A stretch of DNA of 64,000 bases from Aurantiochytrium sp. KH105 (GCA_003116975.1 BGKB01000206.1:28263-92262), one strand, 5' to 3'. Shown: positions 20,431 to 33,101, counted from the first letter of the stretch. Numbers and translations are program-made. Notes: generated from the sequence alone by a model not told the origin.

Positions 20431-21879
20431 ATGCGCACGCTCGCAGCACTGACGGTGGCGGCCGGCCTTGTGGCCACGGCCCAGAGCAAGGTCTCGTTCG
20501 AGATGTGCTCTGACGCCCTCAATGACTTTGGCATTGAGGACGTGATCCTCCCCGAGTTCGCCGTCGCCGGCGAAAAGATCGCCGTTGAACTCGTGCAGCG
20601 CCCCAACCGGGCCATCGGCAAGGGCCACGTGCGCGTCGAGGTCGACGTCGAGGGCGTCAAGGTTGCGCATGAGACGTACGAGCTCTGCGAGGTCGCCGAG
20701 TGCCACATGAGCGCCCACACCCTTGGCAAGAGCATGATCTGGCTCAGCCTGCCCCAGGCCATGCCCGCCGGTTTTGAGACCAGCATCAAGGTTATTGTCA
20801 ACGACCACAACGGCGCCCAGCTCTCGTGCATTGACGTGAGCGGCGTCCAGGTGCAAAAGCCCAGCAACAACGGCGGCAAGGTGCTCCGCGCCACGGCCGA
20901 GGGCGACAAGGAATTGAGCCTTTCGCGCAACGAGCTCGAGTTCCTCTTTGACAAGTGGGCTCGCGAGTTCGGCCACAAGTTCTCTGTCGCGGAGACGGTC
21001 AAGCACATGCGCACGTTTGCCGAGAACCTCGAGCAGATTGCCCTCCACAACAAGGCTGGCCACTCGTTCACGCTCGGTCTCAACGAGTTTGCGCACCTTT
21101 CTCAGGAGGAGTTCGCCGCGACCCACTTTGGCTTCAAGGGCGGCGAGACCCCGGAGCTGACCGTGGACCGCGAGTTCTACCAGCTCGACGTCTCGACGGG
21201 CGCGCTCACGGATCTCCCGGAGGAGGTTGACTGGTCCAAGAAGGGCGCCGTGACCCCCGTCAAGAACCAGGGATCGTGCGGCAGCTGCTGGAGTTTCTCG
21301 ACCACGGGTGCTCTCGAGGGTGCCTACTACCTCAAGACCGGCAAGCTGGTGTCCTTTTCCGAGCAGGAGCTCGTGAACTGCGACCACGTCGACCAGGGCT
21401 GCAACGGTGGTCTCATGGACAACGCTTTCCGCTGGATCATCGAGAACGGAGGTCTCTGCAGCGAGGAGGACTACCCTTACAAGTCGGGCTCGGGCTTTGC
21501 GCCGCGCACGTGCAAGGTCGACTCGTGCTCCACCGTTGAAGGCAGCGCCCCTCAGAGCTTTGTCGACGTCAAGCACTCGGAGATGAGCCTCGAGGAGGCC
21601 GTGGCGCAGCAGCCTGTCGCCATTGCTATTGAGGCGGACCAGCTCGCGTTCCAGTTCTACCGCAAGGGTGTCCTCGTTGGCAGCTGCGGCTCGCGTCTCG
21701 ACCATGGTGTCCTCGCGGTCGGCTACGGCACCTGGACCGACGGCAAGAAGTACTGGAAGGTCAAGAACTCGTGGGGTGGCACTTGGGGCATGAACGGCTA
21801 CATTCTCATCCAGCGCGGAAAGCACGTGCGTGGCGGTGAGTGCGGCCTGCTCCTCAGTGCCTCGTACCCGGTGCTCTAA
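20431..21879 (+). CDS. Secreted cysteine protease: ML lipid-binding-like domain, I29 prodomain and papain (C1A) domain
   Basis: Predicted 482-aa secreted or lysosomal protease. A signal peptide covers about 1-19. Residues 22-141 resemble an ML (MD-2/NPC2-type) domain, with four cysteines at 26, 86, 91 and 133 and a beta-rich pattern. An I29 inhibitor prodomain follows at about 170-233 ([12 protein letters not shown], later [14 protein letters not shown]). The mature C1A peptidase starts near [13 protein letters not shown] (262). Catalytic residues are visible: Gln280 and Cys286 in [12 protein letters not shown], His425 in [11 protein letters not shown] and Asn446 in [18 protein letters not shown] is typical of cathepsin L-like enzymes. 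Papain proteins carrying ML domains occur in oomycetes to my knowledge; here the ML part is N-terminal to the prodomain. The gene is intronless and highly GC-rich at third positions, suggesting strong expression. The start is the first ATG and gives a good signal peptide. Confidence 0.93.
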   Translation: MRTLAALTVAAGLVATAQSKVSFEMCSDALNDFGIEDVILPEFAVAGEKIAVELVQRPNRAIGKGHVRVEVDVEGVKVAHETYELCEVAECHMSAHTLGKSMIWLSLPQAMPAGFETSIKVIVNDHNGAQLSCIDVSGVQVQKPSNNGGKVLRATAEGDKELSLSRNELEFLFDKWAREFGHKFSVAETVKHMRTFAENLEQIALHNKAGHSFTLGLNEFAHLSQEEFAATHFGFKGGETPELTVDREFYQLDVSTGALTDLPEEVDWSKKGAVTPVKNQGSCGSCWSFSTTGALEGAYYLKTGKLVSFSEQELVNCDHVDQGCNGGLMDNAFRWIIENGGLCSEEDYPYKSGSGFAPRTCKVDSCSTVEGSAPQSFVDVKHSEMSLEEAVAQQPVAIAIEADQLAFQFYRKGVLVGSCGSRLDHGVLAVGYGTWTDGKKYWKVKNSWGGTWGMNGYILIQRGKHVRGGECGLLLSASYPVL

Positions 21880-22382
21880 GTAGTTGAGTAGTGTATATCC
21901 TGGCGGTCTCGATTTGCAAAAACAACATGTATAGGCTGCTCATGCAGACAATCGTACTGCTTTATACGCATATGCGCTGTCAACCCTAGGGTGTCGGCGC
22001 CTCTTTTTGTGCATGCCTTGCTTGACCTGGCTGGTTGTAGTTCTTGAGGCACGAAAAAAGTATTTTTCTCACTATTTTTAGAACGATTGATTGAGACTTG
22101 AAACAGATGCGAAATTGAAAATCAAGCAGAGGAAGCTTTCGTCGTTTCTCCTCATTTCCCTTTCCGCGCGCGCTACTCTTTTGTTCCTTGTCTTGTACGA
22201 ACGATTTTTTTCAGAATAGGCCTACATACCATGCGTTGAAAGGAAATTCACTCAAGTTTTGGATCGTCTTGCCGCTAGCTAGCATTCCGCGCGCAGAACG
22301 CACACTGACAGCAACATAACATACATTGGGAAGGATCGCTATCGCTCAGTTGCCGTCACAAGGGATGGGTTTATTGGCGGTG
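21880..22382. other. Convergent 3' intergenic region
   Basis: About 500 bases, more AT-rich than the genes around it, between the stop codons of the protease (+) and the AlkB-like gene (-). It should carry both polyadenylation sites. No ORF or RNA gene was recognised. Confidence 0.55.
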
Positions 22383-23240
22383 TTACTTTGGACTTGGCGC
22401 AACGACTTCCGTCCGCATGGTGATAGAGACTCGCGTCGTGCGAGGAATGCGATCACCGACGCTAGCTTGTGCGGCTTCAATGTTTGCAACGTCTGCGCTG
22501 ACGACCTCTTCAAGCAATGCAGGGACACTATGGAGAGCGTCCCTGTAGGCGTCTGCGGCAAAGACCACGAGACTTCTCGGTTGGAGAAGCAGCGTTGCCA
22601 GTTCACGAGCTTCACGCACGCCAATTTCGTCAGTGGGCAATCGTTCTGTAAAGCGGAAGGTAGCCGGGCTTCCCAGAGAGATACAAGCAACAAGGCTGTG
22701 ATAGACGGGGCCATCGGTATGTCCGAGAATCCCCTGGCCCGGTTCGTACTCGTTGAGAAGCGCATGATTTGGACGCTGTGCAGGCGAAAAGATACCAGCT
22801 TGGACGAGGCTCGAGGCCAAGGTATCAAGCCAAGGTGGCATCTCGGGCTCGCGATAACATTGCAGACGACGAGAGCGAATATCTTTCCAGCTGGCTGCTT
22901 TGCTGTATGTTTGTTCAAGCATATCGTCATGCTCCTCTACAGTGCAAAAGTTGGGAATGTACCAGACATCACGCAGGCCCGAGGCTGCGTGAACGCGAAA
23001 GGCCTCGAGACCATCTCGCGCTAGGACGGCACTTGTCGCGCCAGCTAGCACCGTATGCTTGAAAGGCGGAAAGTCTATTGGTACGGTCTCTGTTGGCTTT
23101 GGGTCGGCGGCGGCTCTCTCCTCTTTTGATTTGCTTGCAGGTGTCACTTCTACAGCGCGCTCGCTCACCTTGCTTGAGCCGGCAGCGGCGACAAGACCGG
23201 CTTTGCGTCTCTCCTCACGAAGCATGGCCATGAAGTCCAT
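22383..23240 (-). CDS. ALKBH6: AlkB-family 2-oxoglutarate/Fe(II) dioxygenase, ALKBH6-like
   Basis: Predicted 285-aa oxidative demethylase-type enzyme. The Fe(II) ligands are His174 and Asp176 in GHTDGP and His237 in DALHSV; Arg270 and Arg276 in PRTTRVSITMR would bind 2-oxoglutarate. Features closest to ALKBH6 are RRLQCYREPEMPPWL (124-138), NEYEPGQGILGHTDGPVYH (163-181) and ISLGSPATF (187-195). A Glu/Ala-rich insert lies between the last His and the Arg pair (241-264). Human ALKBH6 is 238 aa; the extra residues are mostly at the N-terminus. ALKBH6 substrates are poorly defined, with nucleic acid repair proposed. The start at 23240 is the first ATG of the conserved part; the frame extends to 23426 with unconvincing sequence. 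It lies in tandem with the aminotransferase gene on the same strand. Confidence 0.88.
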   Translation of the reverse strand: MDFMAMLREERRKAGLVAAAGSSKVSERAVEVTPASKSKEERAAADPKPTETVPIDFPPFKHTVLAGATSAVLARDGLEAFRVHAASGLRDVWYIPNFCTVEEHDDMLEQTYSKAASWKDIRSRRLQCYREPEMPPWLDTLASSLVQAGIFSPAQRPNHALLNEYEPGQGILGHTDGPVYHSLVACISLGSPATFRFTERLPTDEIGVREARELATLLLQPRSLVVFAADAYRDALHSVPALLEEVVSADVANIEAAQASVGDRIPRTTRVSITMRTEVVAPSPK

Positions 23241-23741
23241 GGCGCCAAACACGCGCACGACGTTTTGCGCGTCGGGTGAAGAGTACCAGACGAGGCAAGC
23301 GCACGCGTGAGTGTGCTGTGCGCAAGAGATCCCGGGTCGCTTGAGCCGTTGTTGCTGTGGCTGCGCCAAAGTTTTGCTTCTTTTTGTTTTTGTTCTTGTT
23401 CTTGTTCTTCTTCTGATTCTTGGCAAAATGAGACTTGACTTGCACCAGGTGCGAAAAAGGCAGGTCAGATTTCAAGCTTGACATCGACTGATGGCGGCAC
23501 AACCTGAAAGAGTGGATGCTCAGCTCAATCAAGCCCAAGGAGAAGAACCAATAAAGTAAAAAGGAAAGAGCTTTCGTTCTTGTTTGTTTAGTTTGTTTGA
23601 TAAATCAATCAGGCAGGTGTTAAAAAGACGGATCAAGGTGGCGAGAAAGAGCGCAATCCGCATCCTAGGCAGCAGTCGATCAGTCCCAGGCGCTTCATGC
23701 ATTCATGTATCACTTAGAGAAGGCGGTCGCATTGCAAAACC
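23241..23741. other. Intergenic region between the ALKBH6-like and aminotransferase genes
   Basis: About 500 bases with short GTTCTT and GTTTGTTT runs. It should contain the aminotransferase 3' UTR and the ALKBH6-like promoter. Nothing else was recognised. Confidence 0.5.
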
Positions 23742-25376
23742 TTAGTTCTGCTTCGTGAGCTCGAGATGGTGCTCGCGGAAACGATGCATGGCATTCTCAA
23801 GGGAGTCCTCGTCAGGAAGAATGGTGAGACGAAGGTGGAAAGTGCCGTCGACCTGGTTGAAGCCGCTGCCAGGAACAGCGCAGATGCCAGTGTTGCGAAG
23901 GAGAGACAGCGCGTAGGCAGTATCGGGAGCCTTGCCTTCGCGACGCGCATTTTCTACAAATTCGGCAGGGAGCTCAATGGAGGGGAAAGCGTACATGGCG
24001 CCGCTCAGAGGCTGGCAAGAAACACCGGGGATGTCGTTAAGGAAGCGCTCCATCATGAGAGCCTTCTTTTGCATGCTGCCGAGAATCGCGTCGCGCTCGT
24101 TAAAGAATGCGTCCCGCGAGGGGCCGGGGGCAGGAGGGCGTACCATGAGGTCGGTCATGACCTGGCCGTCAGTGTTGGAGCAGAGACCTGATGAGGCAAG
24201 CTTGACAATCTGCGCGTGCACGTCCTCATCAAAGTTGCACAGCTCCATGTAGCCGCCACGGCGACCGCATTCGCCAATGAAGCCCTTGCTCGTAGAGTGG
24301 AAGGATGCGAGTTCAATGGGAAGGCCGAGATCCTCGACCACAGACTTTACAGAGATGAAGGGGCGGTCCTCGGTGTAAATGTTCTCCTGGTACACCTCAT
24401 CAGCGAGGAGGACAAGCTTGTTCTTGTAGCAGAATCGCACAACGTTGCAGAGGTCGTCGTACGAAAGCACGCTGCCGGTGGGGTTACCGGGGTTGATGAG
24501 CACCATTGCGCGGGGCTCGTTGCCCTTGGCAACAGAGTCCTCGTAGGTCCGGTTGAGTTCCTCCGTGGTAAGTGCCCACTGCTTGCTCTCGTCGAGGTAG
24601 TAACCCTCGGCCTGGCCATTAAAGAGCGCAATGAGCGCAGAGTAGATGGGGTACTGGGGTACTGGTGTGAGGATGGCGTGTGATGGATCGGCAATGAGGG
24701 CAGTGAGGAGCATCTGAATGCCAGAAGATGCGCCGTTTGTGAGAAAGATGTTGTCCGGATCACACGGGTAGCCGTCGCGGTCCTCGATGAACTGTGCGAC
24801 GTTCTTGCGGACAAGCTCCGTACCCTGGCTGTCCGTGTATGCGCCAGAGCCTCCGGGCATGTTGGCAACGAGTTCTTCTGCGCGTTCAATTTCAGCCTCG
24901 GTGAAGAGCTTGCTGAGGTTCTCGCGATGCTCAGGGGCAAGAAGACTCGGGCTGTCGACGAGTGCGAGGACTTGGCGGTAAAAGGTGATGGGCGGGGTGC
25001 CTACTGCCTGAGGGTTGCCAATGTTGCAGAGGAGAACCTTGTCAAACGGGTACTTTTTGGAGCCCTGGCTGAGCTCCTTTTGGATCTTGCCTGCGGCGAT
25101 GGGGACTTCTCCGCGAACGGCGTACTCCATCTTACGGAGGTGCTCGTTCATGGTGTCGAGACGAAGTGTCGGGTTGGCGACGGCGTGCGCCTTGGTCGCG
25201 GCGGCGGCGAAGGAGCTGGCGGGCGCCACGTTTCCGGGGCGACGCGCCTTGCCAAGGGTCTGGACCGGGCTTGCGCCAGGTCCCTGGGTCCGCGTTGCGA
25301 AGCGTCTGGCGGCGTTGCGCGCGAGGCCCGCGCGCTCTCGCCTTCCGGCCACCCGCATGGTCCAGACGGCGGTCAT
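23742..25376 (-). CDS. GPT: Alanine aminotransferase, probably mitochondrial
   Basis: Predicted 544-aa PLP enzyme interconverting L-alanine and 2-oxoglutarate with pyruvate and L-glutamate (EC 2.6.1.2). The core matches eukaryotic alanine aminotransferase: VLLCNIGNPQAVGTPPITF (114-132), the PLP-contacting PQYPIYSA (240-247), LINPGNPTG (293-301), LADEVYQENIY (324-334) and the Schiff-base Lys364 in HSTSKGFIGECGRRGGY. A carboxylate-binding Arg is expected in FHLRLTILP near the C-terminus. Residues 1-60 are rich in Arg and Ala and almost free of acidic residues, as in a mitochondrial presequence. Human GPT2 is 523 aa. The start is ATG 25376; ATG 25358 is an alternative. The gene is intronless. 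GCTT/GCTC tracts and two GCACTTGCGCG motifs lie upstream at 25420-25990. Confidence 0.94.
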   Translation of the reverse strand: MTAVWTMRVAGRRERAGLARNAARRFATRTQGPGASPVQTLGKARRPGNVAPASSFAAAATKAHAVANPTLRLDTMNEHLRKMEYAVRGEVPIAAGKIQKELSQGSKKYPFDKVLLCNIGNPQAVGTPPITFYRQVLALVDSPSLLAPEHRENLSKLFTEAEIERAEELVANMPGGSGAYTDSQGTELVRKNVAQFIEDRDGYPCDPDNIFLTNGASSGIQMLLTALIADPSHAILTPVPQYPIYSALIALFNGQAEGYYLDESKQWALTTEELNRTYEDSVAKGNEPRAMVLINPGNPTGSVLSYDDLCNVVRFCYKNKLVLLADEVYQENIYTEDRPFISVKSVVEDLGLPIELASFHSTSKGFIGECGRRGGYMELCNFDEDVHAQIVKLASSGLCSNTDGQVMTDLMVRPPAPGPSRDAFFNERDAILGSMQKKALMMERFLNDIPGVSCQPLSGAMYAFPSIELPAEFVENARREGKAPDTAYALSLLRNTGICAVPGSGFNQVDGTFHLRLTILPDEDSLENAMHRFREHHLELTKQN

Positions 25377-25860
25377 TCTCGCTTCGCTTCGCGTCGCTCT
25401 TTAGCTTTCTTCTCCTCGCTGGCTTGCAGGCTTGCTTGCCCGCCTGCTCGTCCGCTCGCTCGCTCGCTTCGCTGCTGCTTTGCTGCTGCCGCTGGCGGCT
25501 TCCTGGCTCAGGGGCTTCCTCCTGGCGCTGGCGAGGCCCGTCCGTGAGCGTCTGGGAGGCGTTTGAAACCCAATCACCCGCGGACTTTCCTCTCTCCCGC
25601 GCAGAACTCGCTGGTTTTCCTCGCGCACGCGCGTAGGTGCGTGCGTGCGTGCGTGCGTGCGTACGTCTGCGCTCCTCGGCTCGCTCTTCGGTCGCGGCTG
25701 CTTGCTCGCTCGCTCGCTCGCTCGCTCGCTCGCGCGGGGCCGGGCTCGCGAGGGATTCGGGGTCGCCGTTCGGGGTCTGGCGAGGCCCGGGCCGGGGAGC
25801 TCCCCCTGCTTGAGCGTGCTTTCGCTTCCTTCCTTCCTTCCCTGCTTCTTCCCTTCTCCT

Positions 25861-25899
<39 letters not shown>

Positions 25900-26900
25900 C
25901 GCTGCTCGCGGAGCGTTCCTGCGCCGCCTCTCCTGGACGCTCTGCGGGCGCCATTCCGCACTTGCGCGAAGGCCATTCTGCACTTGCGCGCGCGCGCTGC
26001 AAGCGCGGAATGCGCCTCGGGTGCCGGCCGCCTTAGCTCAGTGGCCGGCCGTTTGCTCCACTTGCAGGGGCCGCGCGCAAGTCGGGATAAGAAAGGAAAG
26101 AAGGAAAGACGGAAACAGGAAGGAAGTAGCAAGTCCATTCTTGGCTGCGAGTCCCTCGCGCCCATTCCCTTCCCCCCTTCCCTCCCTCCCTCTCCCCGAA
26201 TCTCTCGCGCCCGCCCGCCCGCCCGCCAGCCGGCCGGCCGGCCGGCCAGCACGCGCTCGCCCGCCGCGCCTTCTCATGCCTGCCTGCGCCGCGGCGACGC
26301 CCGGGCGCGGCCAAGTCGAACAATGCGAAGACCGCCGCGACGTGCCTGTTTCCTCTGCGCGAGGAATGAGAAATTCCTGCTGGCTGGACTTTACCTGCCT
26401 AGTAGTATTCCGCAGAGTGGGGGAGTCAGCGGCCACCCACGGCACTGCCGACTTGGGACGAATTCTCGACCTCGCCTCGTTCATGGCGGACAAACACGAG
26501 CTGCGGCATCTGCAGATGGCCGGCCGCCGGCCGCACGTCGACAAGCAGTTGCAGATGCAATGCGACGAGATTAGATGCGATGCGCGATGCGAGCCTCTTG
26601 GCGCGCCGAGCCGGGGCGCGAGGATATGTGACTCGGGGCGGCAAGTATGGGAGGGAAATGGAGGTCAGGAATGAGCGCTTTTGTGGCGCCAAGACCTTCA
26701 AAGGACCGGTGACAGACACTGCTACGCATGATCGATCCCGGCAGGTGCAGGTGCAGCACGCCAGCGGCTCGAGCGGGCAGAGGCAGTGACTGGCCGTCGC
26801 GCGGGAGCGGCAGCGGCTCGCGCCGTTCGCCGACTCTTGCCGTGGACCCGGAACCGAATGTACGAGAGTAACGGGTGCCGCCGCCATGACAGCCAGCGCA
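25377..26900. other. GC-rich intergenic region upstream of alanine aminotransferase
   Basis: Contains GTGC units (25637-25662), GCTC units (25704-25732), a TTTC array (25857-25899), the duplicated CCATTCYGCACTTGCGCG element at 25950-25990 and GGCC-rich DNA at 26215-26250. Open frames are Ser/Arg/Leu-rich with no domain. The first part is probably the aminotransferase promoter. Confidence 0.5.
25857..25899. repeat. (TTTC)n tetranucleotide microsatellite, about 10 units
   Basis: An uninterrupted TTTC run in a pyrimidine-rich context. Its complement translates as KKERKKER-type ORFs, which are artefacts. Confidence 0.95.
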
Positions 26901-27900
26901 ATAAAATCGAATGGTGCTAGTATCTACGCTTCCAAAGAGGGAATTCTTCACTTGCGCGAAGAGTTCTTAAATTGTGCCGTGAATCCGCTGCCACGGGCGA
27001 TGAACTTACCATGCTTGGCTGGCTGATTGGTTGCCTGATTATACCAAGAAGAGGCCAGTCGGCAGGCGAGGGCGATGCCAAGATCTGCAGCAACAAGCTG
27101 CAGCTCCAAATTGTCCAGGTAGGGGAGAAAACGGACGGTACGTGTGCCCTCTCTCGGCATCGAATCTCGGCAATAGGTAAGCGAGCGAGCAACTGCTCTC
27201 GATTCGAACACCCACCCACTTTACTTTTCTAGGTGCACGAGGCCTCGTTCCTCGAACGAAGCCGCTCGCCCGCGAACGAACCAGCATTCTGGCTACTGAC
27301 GCACCATGCTCACGCACGTCTTGGCGACGAGCACATTTGCCACGGCCACTCACCATTGATTGTAAAATCAACTCGTGTGCGTCTGAGCCAAAATTGCCCC
27401 TCGAGGTATGGTAGTTCCCGACTTTTGCGGAAAATGGACCAACGATTCGCTTCGAACAATGTAGGTAGGAGCGCTTCTGCTTGATAGAGGCAAATGGCCC
27501 GGTCACGGTCACCAGCAAAGCGAGACGCACACTTGCAATGTGAATTTCGATAGCGAGCAATCATCCGACAATGCTCGCTCGCCATCCAAAGCCGTAGAGA
27601 AAAGCAGAGAACGGGCCAAAGGTCGAAGAATTGAATGGCCTCCAATCGAGCCAAAGGTCGAAGAATTGAATGGCCTCCAATCGAGCCAACGCGGCTGATC
27701 CTGCCGTGAAGCAAAAGCGCAGAGCCAACCAAGCTTTGCCGAACTTGTAGCAAGCAGTATATAACAAGGCAGCAAGACCCCAGTCGAAGAGCTGTGAAAT
27801 GCTGAAATGTACGATGGGAAAGCTTTGAAGTGCGAGAGAAAACTGTGTTCCTTGGTTTAAAGACGAGCACTTCCTTTTTAACAGTAAAACAGCTTTTGGG
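26901..27900. other. Non-coding, more AT-rich segment
   Basis: Base composition is more balanced than in the flanking GC-rich DNA. Many stop codons occur in all frames. It contains the 35-base tandem duplication at 27616-27685. No RNA gene was recognised. Confidence 0.45.
27616..27690. repeat. 35-bp tandem duplication, just over two copies
   Basis: The 35-base unit starting CCAAAGGTCGAAGAATTGAA occupies 27616-27650 and is repeated exactly at 27651-27685, followed by the first four bases of a third copy. The perfect identity suggests a recent event. Confidence 0.92.
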
Positions 27901-27944
27901 GGGATGAGCCGATTGCAGGTTGCGCTCTATCTTCTAGGCTATCG

Positions 27945-28975
27945 AGCATCACGATGCTCGTGCTCTTTCTCCGAGGTCGCTTGTCCTCGGTACGTTGAAG
28001 GTTGAGTTTCGAAGCGCTGATTGACCAGGGCGCCTCGAGCTGCGAAGCATCACGTTGCTCGTGCTATTTCTTCAACATCGCTTGATGGCATAGCGGCCAA
28101 AGACACGGCAGTCGAGCTGCAAAACACCATGCTGCTTGTTCTCTCTCTCCGAGGTCGCTCAGTGTCATCGTGCCAAGAATGAGCTTCGAAGCGTTTTGAT
28201 TAATTGTCGGGGCGCCTTTGATCTGCAAAACACCACATTGCTTGTGCTCTTTCTTTGAGGTCGCTTGTTTTCAGTACGCTGAGGTCTCGTCTCGGCGCCG
28301 ATGGATGGGTGCACCCCCGAGCGGTAAGGCATCGCATTGCTTGCGCTCTTTTTTCGGCCAGCGTTTATTTACGGGGCGCCTTTGATCTGCAAAACATCAC
28401 ATTACTTGTGCTCTTCTCTGAGGTCGCTTGCTTTCAGTACGCTGAGGTCGAGTCTCCAAGCGTCGATTGATGGGTGCACCCCCGAGCTGTAAGGCATCGC
28501 ATTGCTTACACTCTCTCTTCGTCATTGCTTGATGGCAAGGCAGTAAAAGACACAGCAGTTGAGCTGCAAAACATCAAACTTCTTTTTGTTGTTTTTCGGA
28601 ACTACATGATGTCGCCGCAACGCACCGCGTCAACATTCAAGTCGCAAAGAATCACCTTGCACATGCTCTCCCGGGTTAAATCATCGCACACTGTTCCAAA
28701 TGTGGCTCAGATCACTATTTGATTGGTGCGCCTCCGAGTTACAGGGCGTCTGATCGCTCGAGCGCTTCGGCATACCTCGATGGCACAGTAACCAAAAGCG
28801 CCGACATTAAAGCTTCAAAGCATCACATTGCACGAGCTTTTCTATGTTACCTATTCTCACCCAATCGAGGACTTCGTTCAAATCGTCGATTAACTGCAGT
28901 GCTTTGGAGGAGGAAAGCACCACATTGATCGCACTCTTCGACATTTGATGTTTCTTGATGCCAACGTTGTTTCTA
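27945..28975. repeat. Field of about 12 decayed repeats, 65-105 bp each
   Basis: Units begin with a GAGCTGCAAAACATCACATT-like core and continue with TGCTTGTGCTCTTTCT and, in the longer units, GAGGTCGCTTG. Cores start near 27945, 28038, 28115, 28220, 28319, 28384, 28484, 28561, 28639, 28735, 28810 and 28910. Short units (~75 bp, containing a CTTGATGGCA...AAAGACACGGCAGT block) and long units (~92-105 bp, ending in a GGCGCCTTTGA or TGGGTGCACCCCC block) are mixed. In one frame the core reads ELQNITLLVLF, reminiscent of a leucine-rich repeat, but stops and frame changes interrupt it. It is either a dead repeat-protein gene or a non-coding minisatellite. Confidence 0.72.
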
Positions 28976-31618
<2,643 letters not shown>

Positions 31619-31623
31619 GTCGT

Positions 31624-31639
31624 TAGCGTTTTTGCGCTA
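31624..31639 (+). promoter_or_regulatory. Candidate 3' stem-loop after histone H3
   Basis: TAGCGT-TTTT-GCGCTA begins 6 bases after the H3 stop codon and can form a 6-bp stem (one T-G wobble) with a 4-base U-rich loop. That is the geometry of animal histone mRNA 3' stem-loops, but the stem sequence does not match their GGYYYU...ARRRCC consensus. It may be coincidental. Confidence 0.3.
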
Positions 31640-32260
31640 TCGCCTTTGCCCGCTTTCAACGAGCAGCTCCATTCTACCATGCATGTAATCAACATTCTCT
31701 TTCCTCTTCCGGCATCTGTCGCCAAAGAGCGAGAAAGTAACTCACCACACGCTAGAACCTGGTCACATTGGGTCGCTGGCAGTCAGGGATAACGTGCAAG
31801 AGTCTGCCGACCCCGAGGCACGTCATTGTGCTGTAGGTCCTGGGTTCGCCCAGGTTATGCCGCCCTTTGCTAAAAAGAATCAAGAGTAAGCCCATCGACC
31901 TTGTTCTCACATTCGATTGTTATTCTCTCCTTGTTTCCCTCCCTTGCTTCCCTGCCTTTACCTTCCCTCTTTTTCTTTGCTGGCCTTCATGTGCTTCGCG
32001 TCCAACTTGGTCTCCATCTTGCTACTTTTGCCTCTCCCCTCGTTCCCTTCTAAAGTAAAATGCTTTTCCTCTTCCTAACGACCAAGTCTCACGGCTTGCA
32101 AAAGACCAACGAACGAACGATCACACTGCGCGGGCGTGCGCACGGCGACGGCAGTGCGGCGCGCGCTATAGAAGGCGAGCGGGTCCTCTCCGCACCACCG
32201 CCTTCTGCGTGCCTAGAATAAATCGAGGCCGCAGGGAAACGCCGAAACATACTAGCGAGC
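31640..32260. other. Intergenic region between H3 and PSF1
   Basis: Contains a second perfect hairpin, CCTGGG-TTCG-CCCAGG at 31839-31854, and a pyrimidine-rich stretch at 31910-32060. No ORF is supported. The PSF1 promoter should lie in the last 150 bases. Confidence 0.5.
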
Positions 32261-33101
32261 ATGACGTCCATCTTGCCATACGGCGCCAAGGGGCGCGAAC
32301 TCTTGCTCGAACTCAAGCGCAGCGAGTGGCTGCCAGCGTACAATGTAAGTGAAGGATACAACGTGTTGCTCTTTTTGCTCGTCCAAAACAAAACATTGAG
32401 CTGACGGCATTTGCGAGGGAAAACGACAGGACGATGGCGTGCGTCAAGTGCTGGGCGAGATCGATGCCTTGTACAAAAGAATGCGCTCGCGCATGGCCGA
32501 GTCGCGCGACATGCGTGAGCCCTTTTATGGCTGCCCGCTCATGGTGTACCATGCAAGCACGCTGCGAAACAAGCGATGTCTGCTCGCGTATCTCAAATAT
32601 CGTGCTGATCTCATTGGCAACTTGCGATGGGATGCCGGCAGTGCCATCCCGGAGGACCTTCGACGCAAGCTTTGCGCAGAAGAGGCGCAATACTTTTCGG
32701 CCTATGATAACATTCTCAGCGACTACATGCGCGAGGTGGACCTTGATCTTGCAGCGGTACGTGCAAGGAAATTGGCCGAAAAATTATGCTGCTGCTTAAC
32801 AATCTGTTGCGCGGATCAAAATCAAAAGAGACTAACATGATTACGCTTGTGCGAACCGCTGGCTGTACCCCATTTCGCGCGCAATTGCCGCCACGTGCCG
32901 AACACAATTATTGTTTACTTCGCGCAGGACATGGAGCCACCCAAGAATTTGTACGTTGAAGTCCGCGTGCTCCGAGATTGTGGCGAGATCGACACGGTGA
33001 GCGGGCCCGTGGTCCTGGCCAAGGACACCACGCACAACCTCCGTCGATCTGATGTGGAGCATCTTATCCGCCAAGGCGCTCTCGAGCAAGTGACTTCATA
33101 G
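32261..33101 (+). CDS. GINS1: DNA replication complex GINS subunit PSF1, three exons
   Basis: PSF1 is part of the GINS tetramer (Sld5-Psf1-Psf2-Psf3), which joins Cdc45 and Mcm2-7 in the CMG replicative helicase in the nucleus. Coding exons are 32261-32344, 32430-32756 and 32928-33101; introns of 85 and 171 bases have GTAAGT and GTACGT donors and CAG acceptors. All junctions fall between codons. The product is 194 aa, against 196 in human. Matching blocks are YGAKGRELLLELKRS (exon 1), DDGVRQVLGEIDALY, LRNKRCLLAYLKYR with NLRWDAGSAIP (exon 2), and PPKNLYVEVRVLRDCGE plus LIRQGALEQV (exon 3, the C-terminal B domain). The start is the only ATG giving the conserved N-terminus. Confidence 0.96.

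Noticed and set aside
26027-26044. 18-base match to a tRNA 5' half (GCCGCCTTAGCTCAGTGG)
   Set aside because: No matching D-stem partner, anticodon arm, T-arm or 3' acceptor follows; at most a tRNA fragment.
27692-27706. GGCTGATCCTGCC resembling the 5' end of 18S rRNA
   Set aside because: Only about 12 bases match and none of the following rRNA sequence is present.
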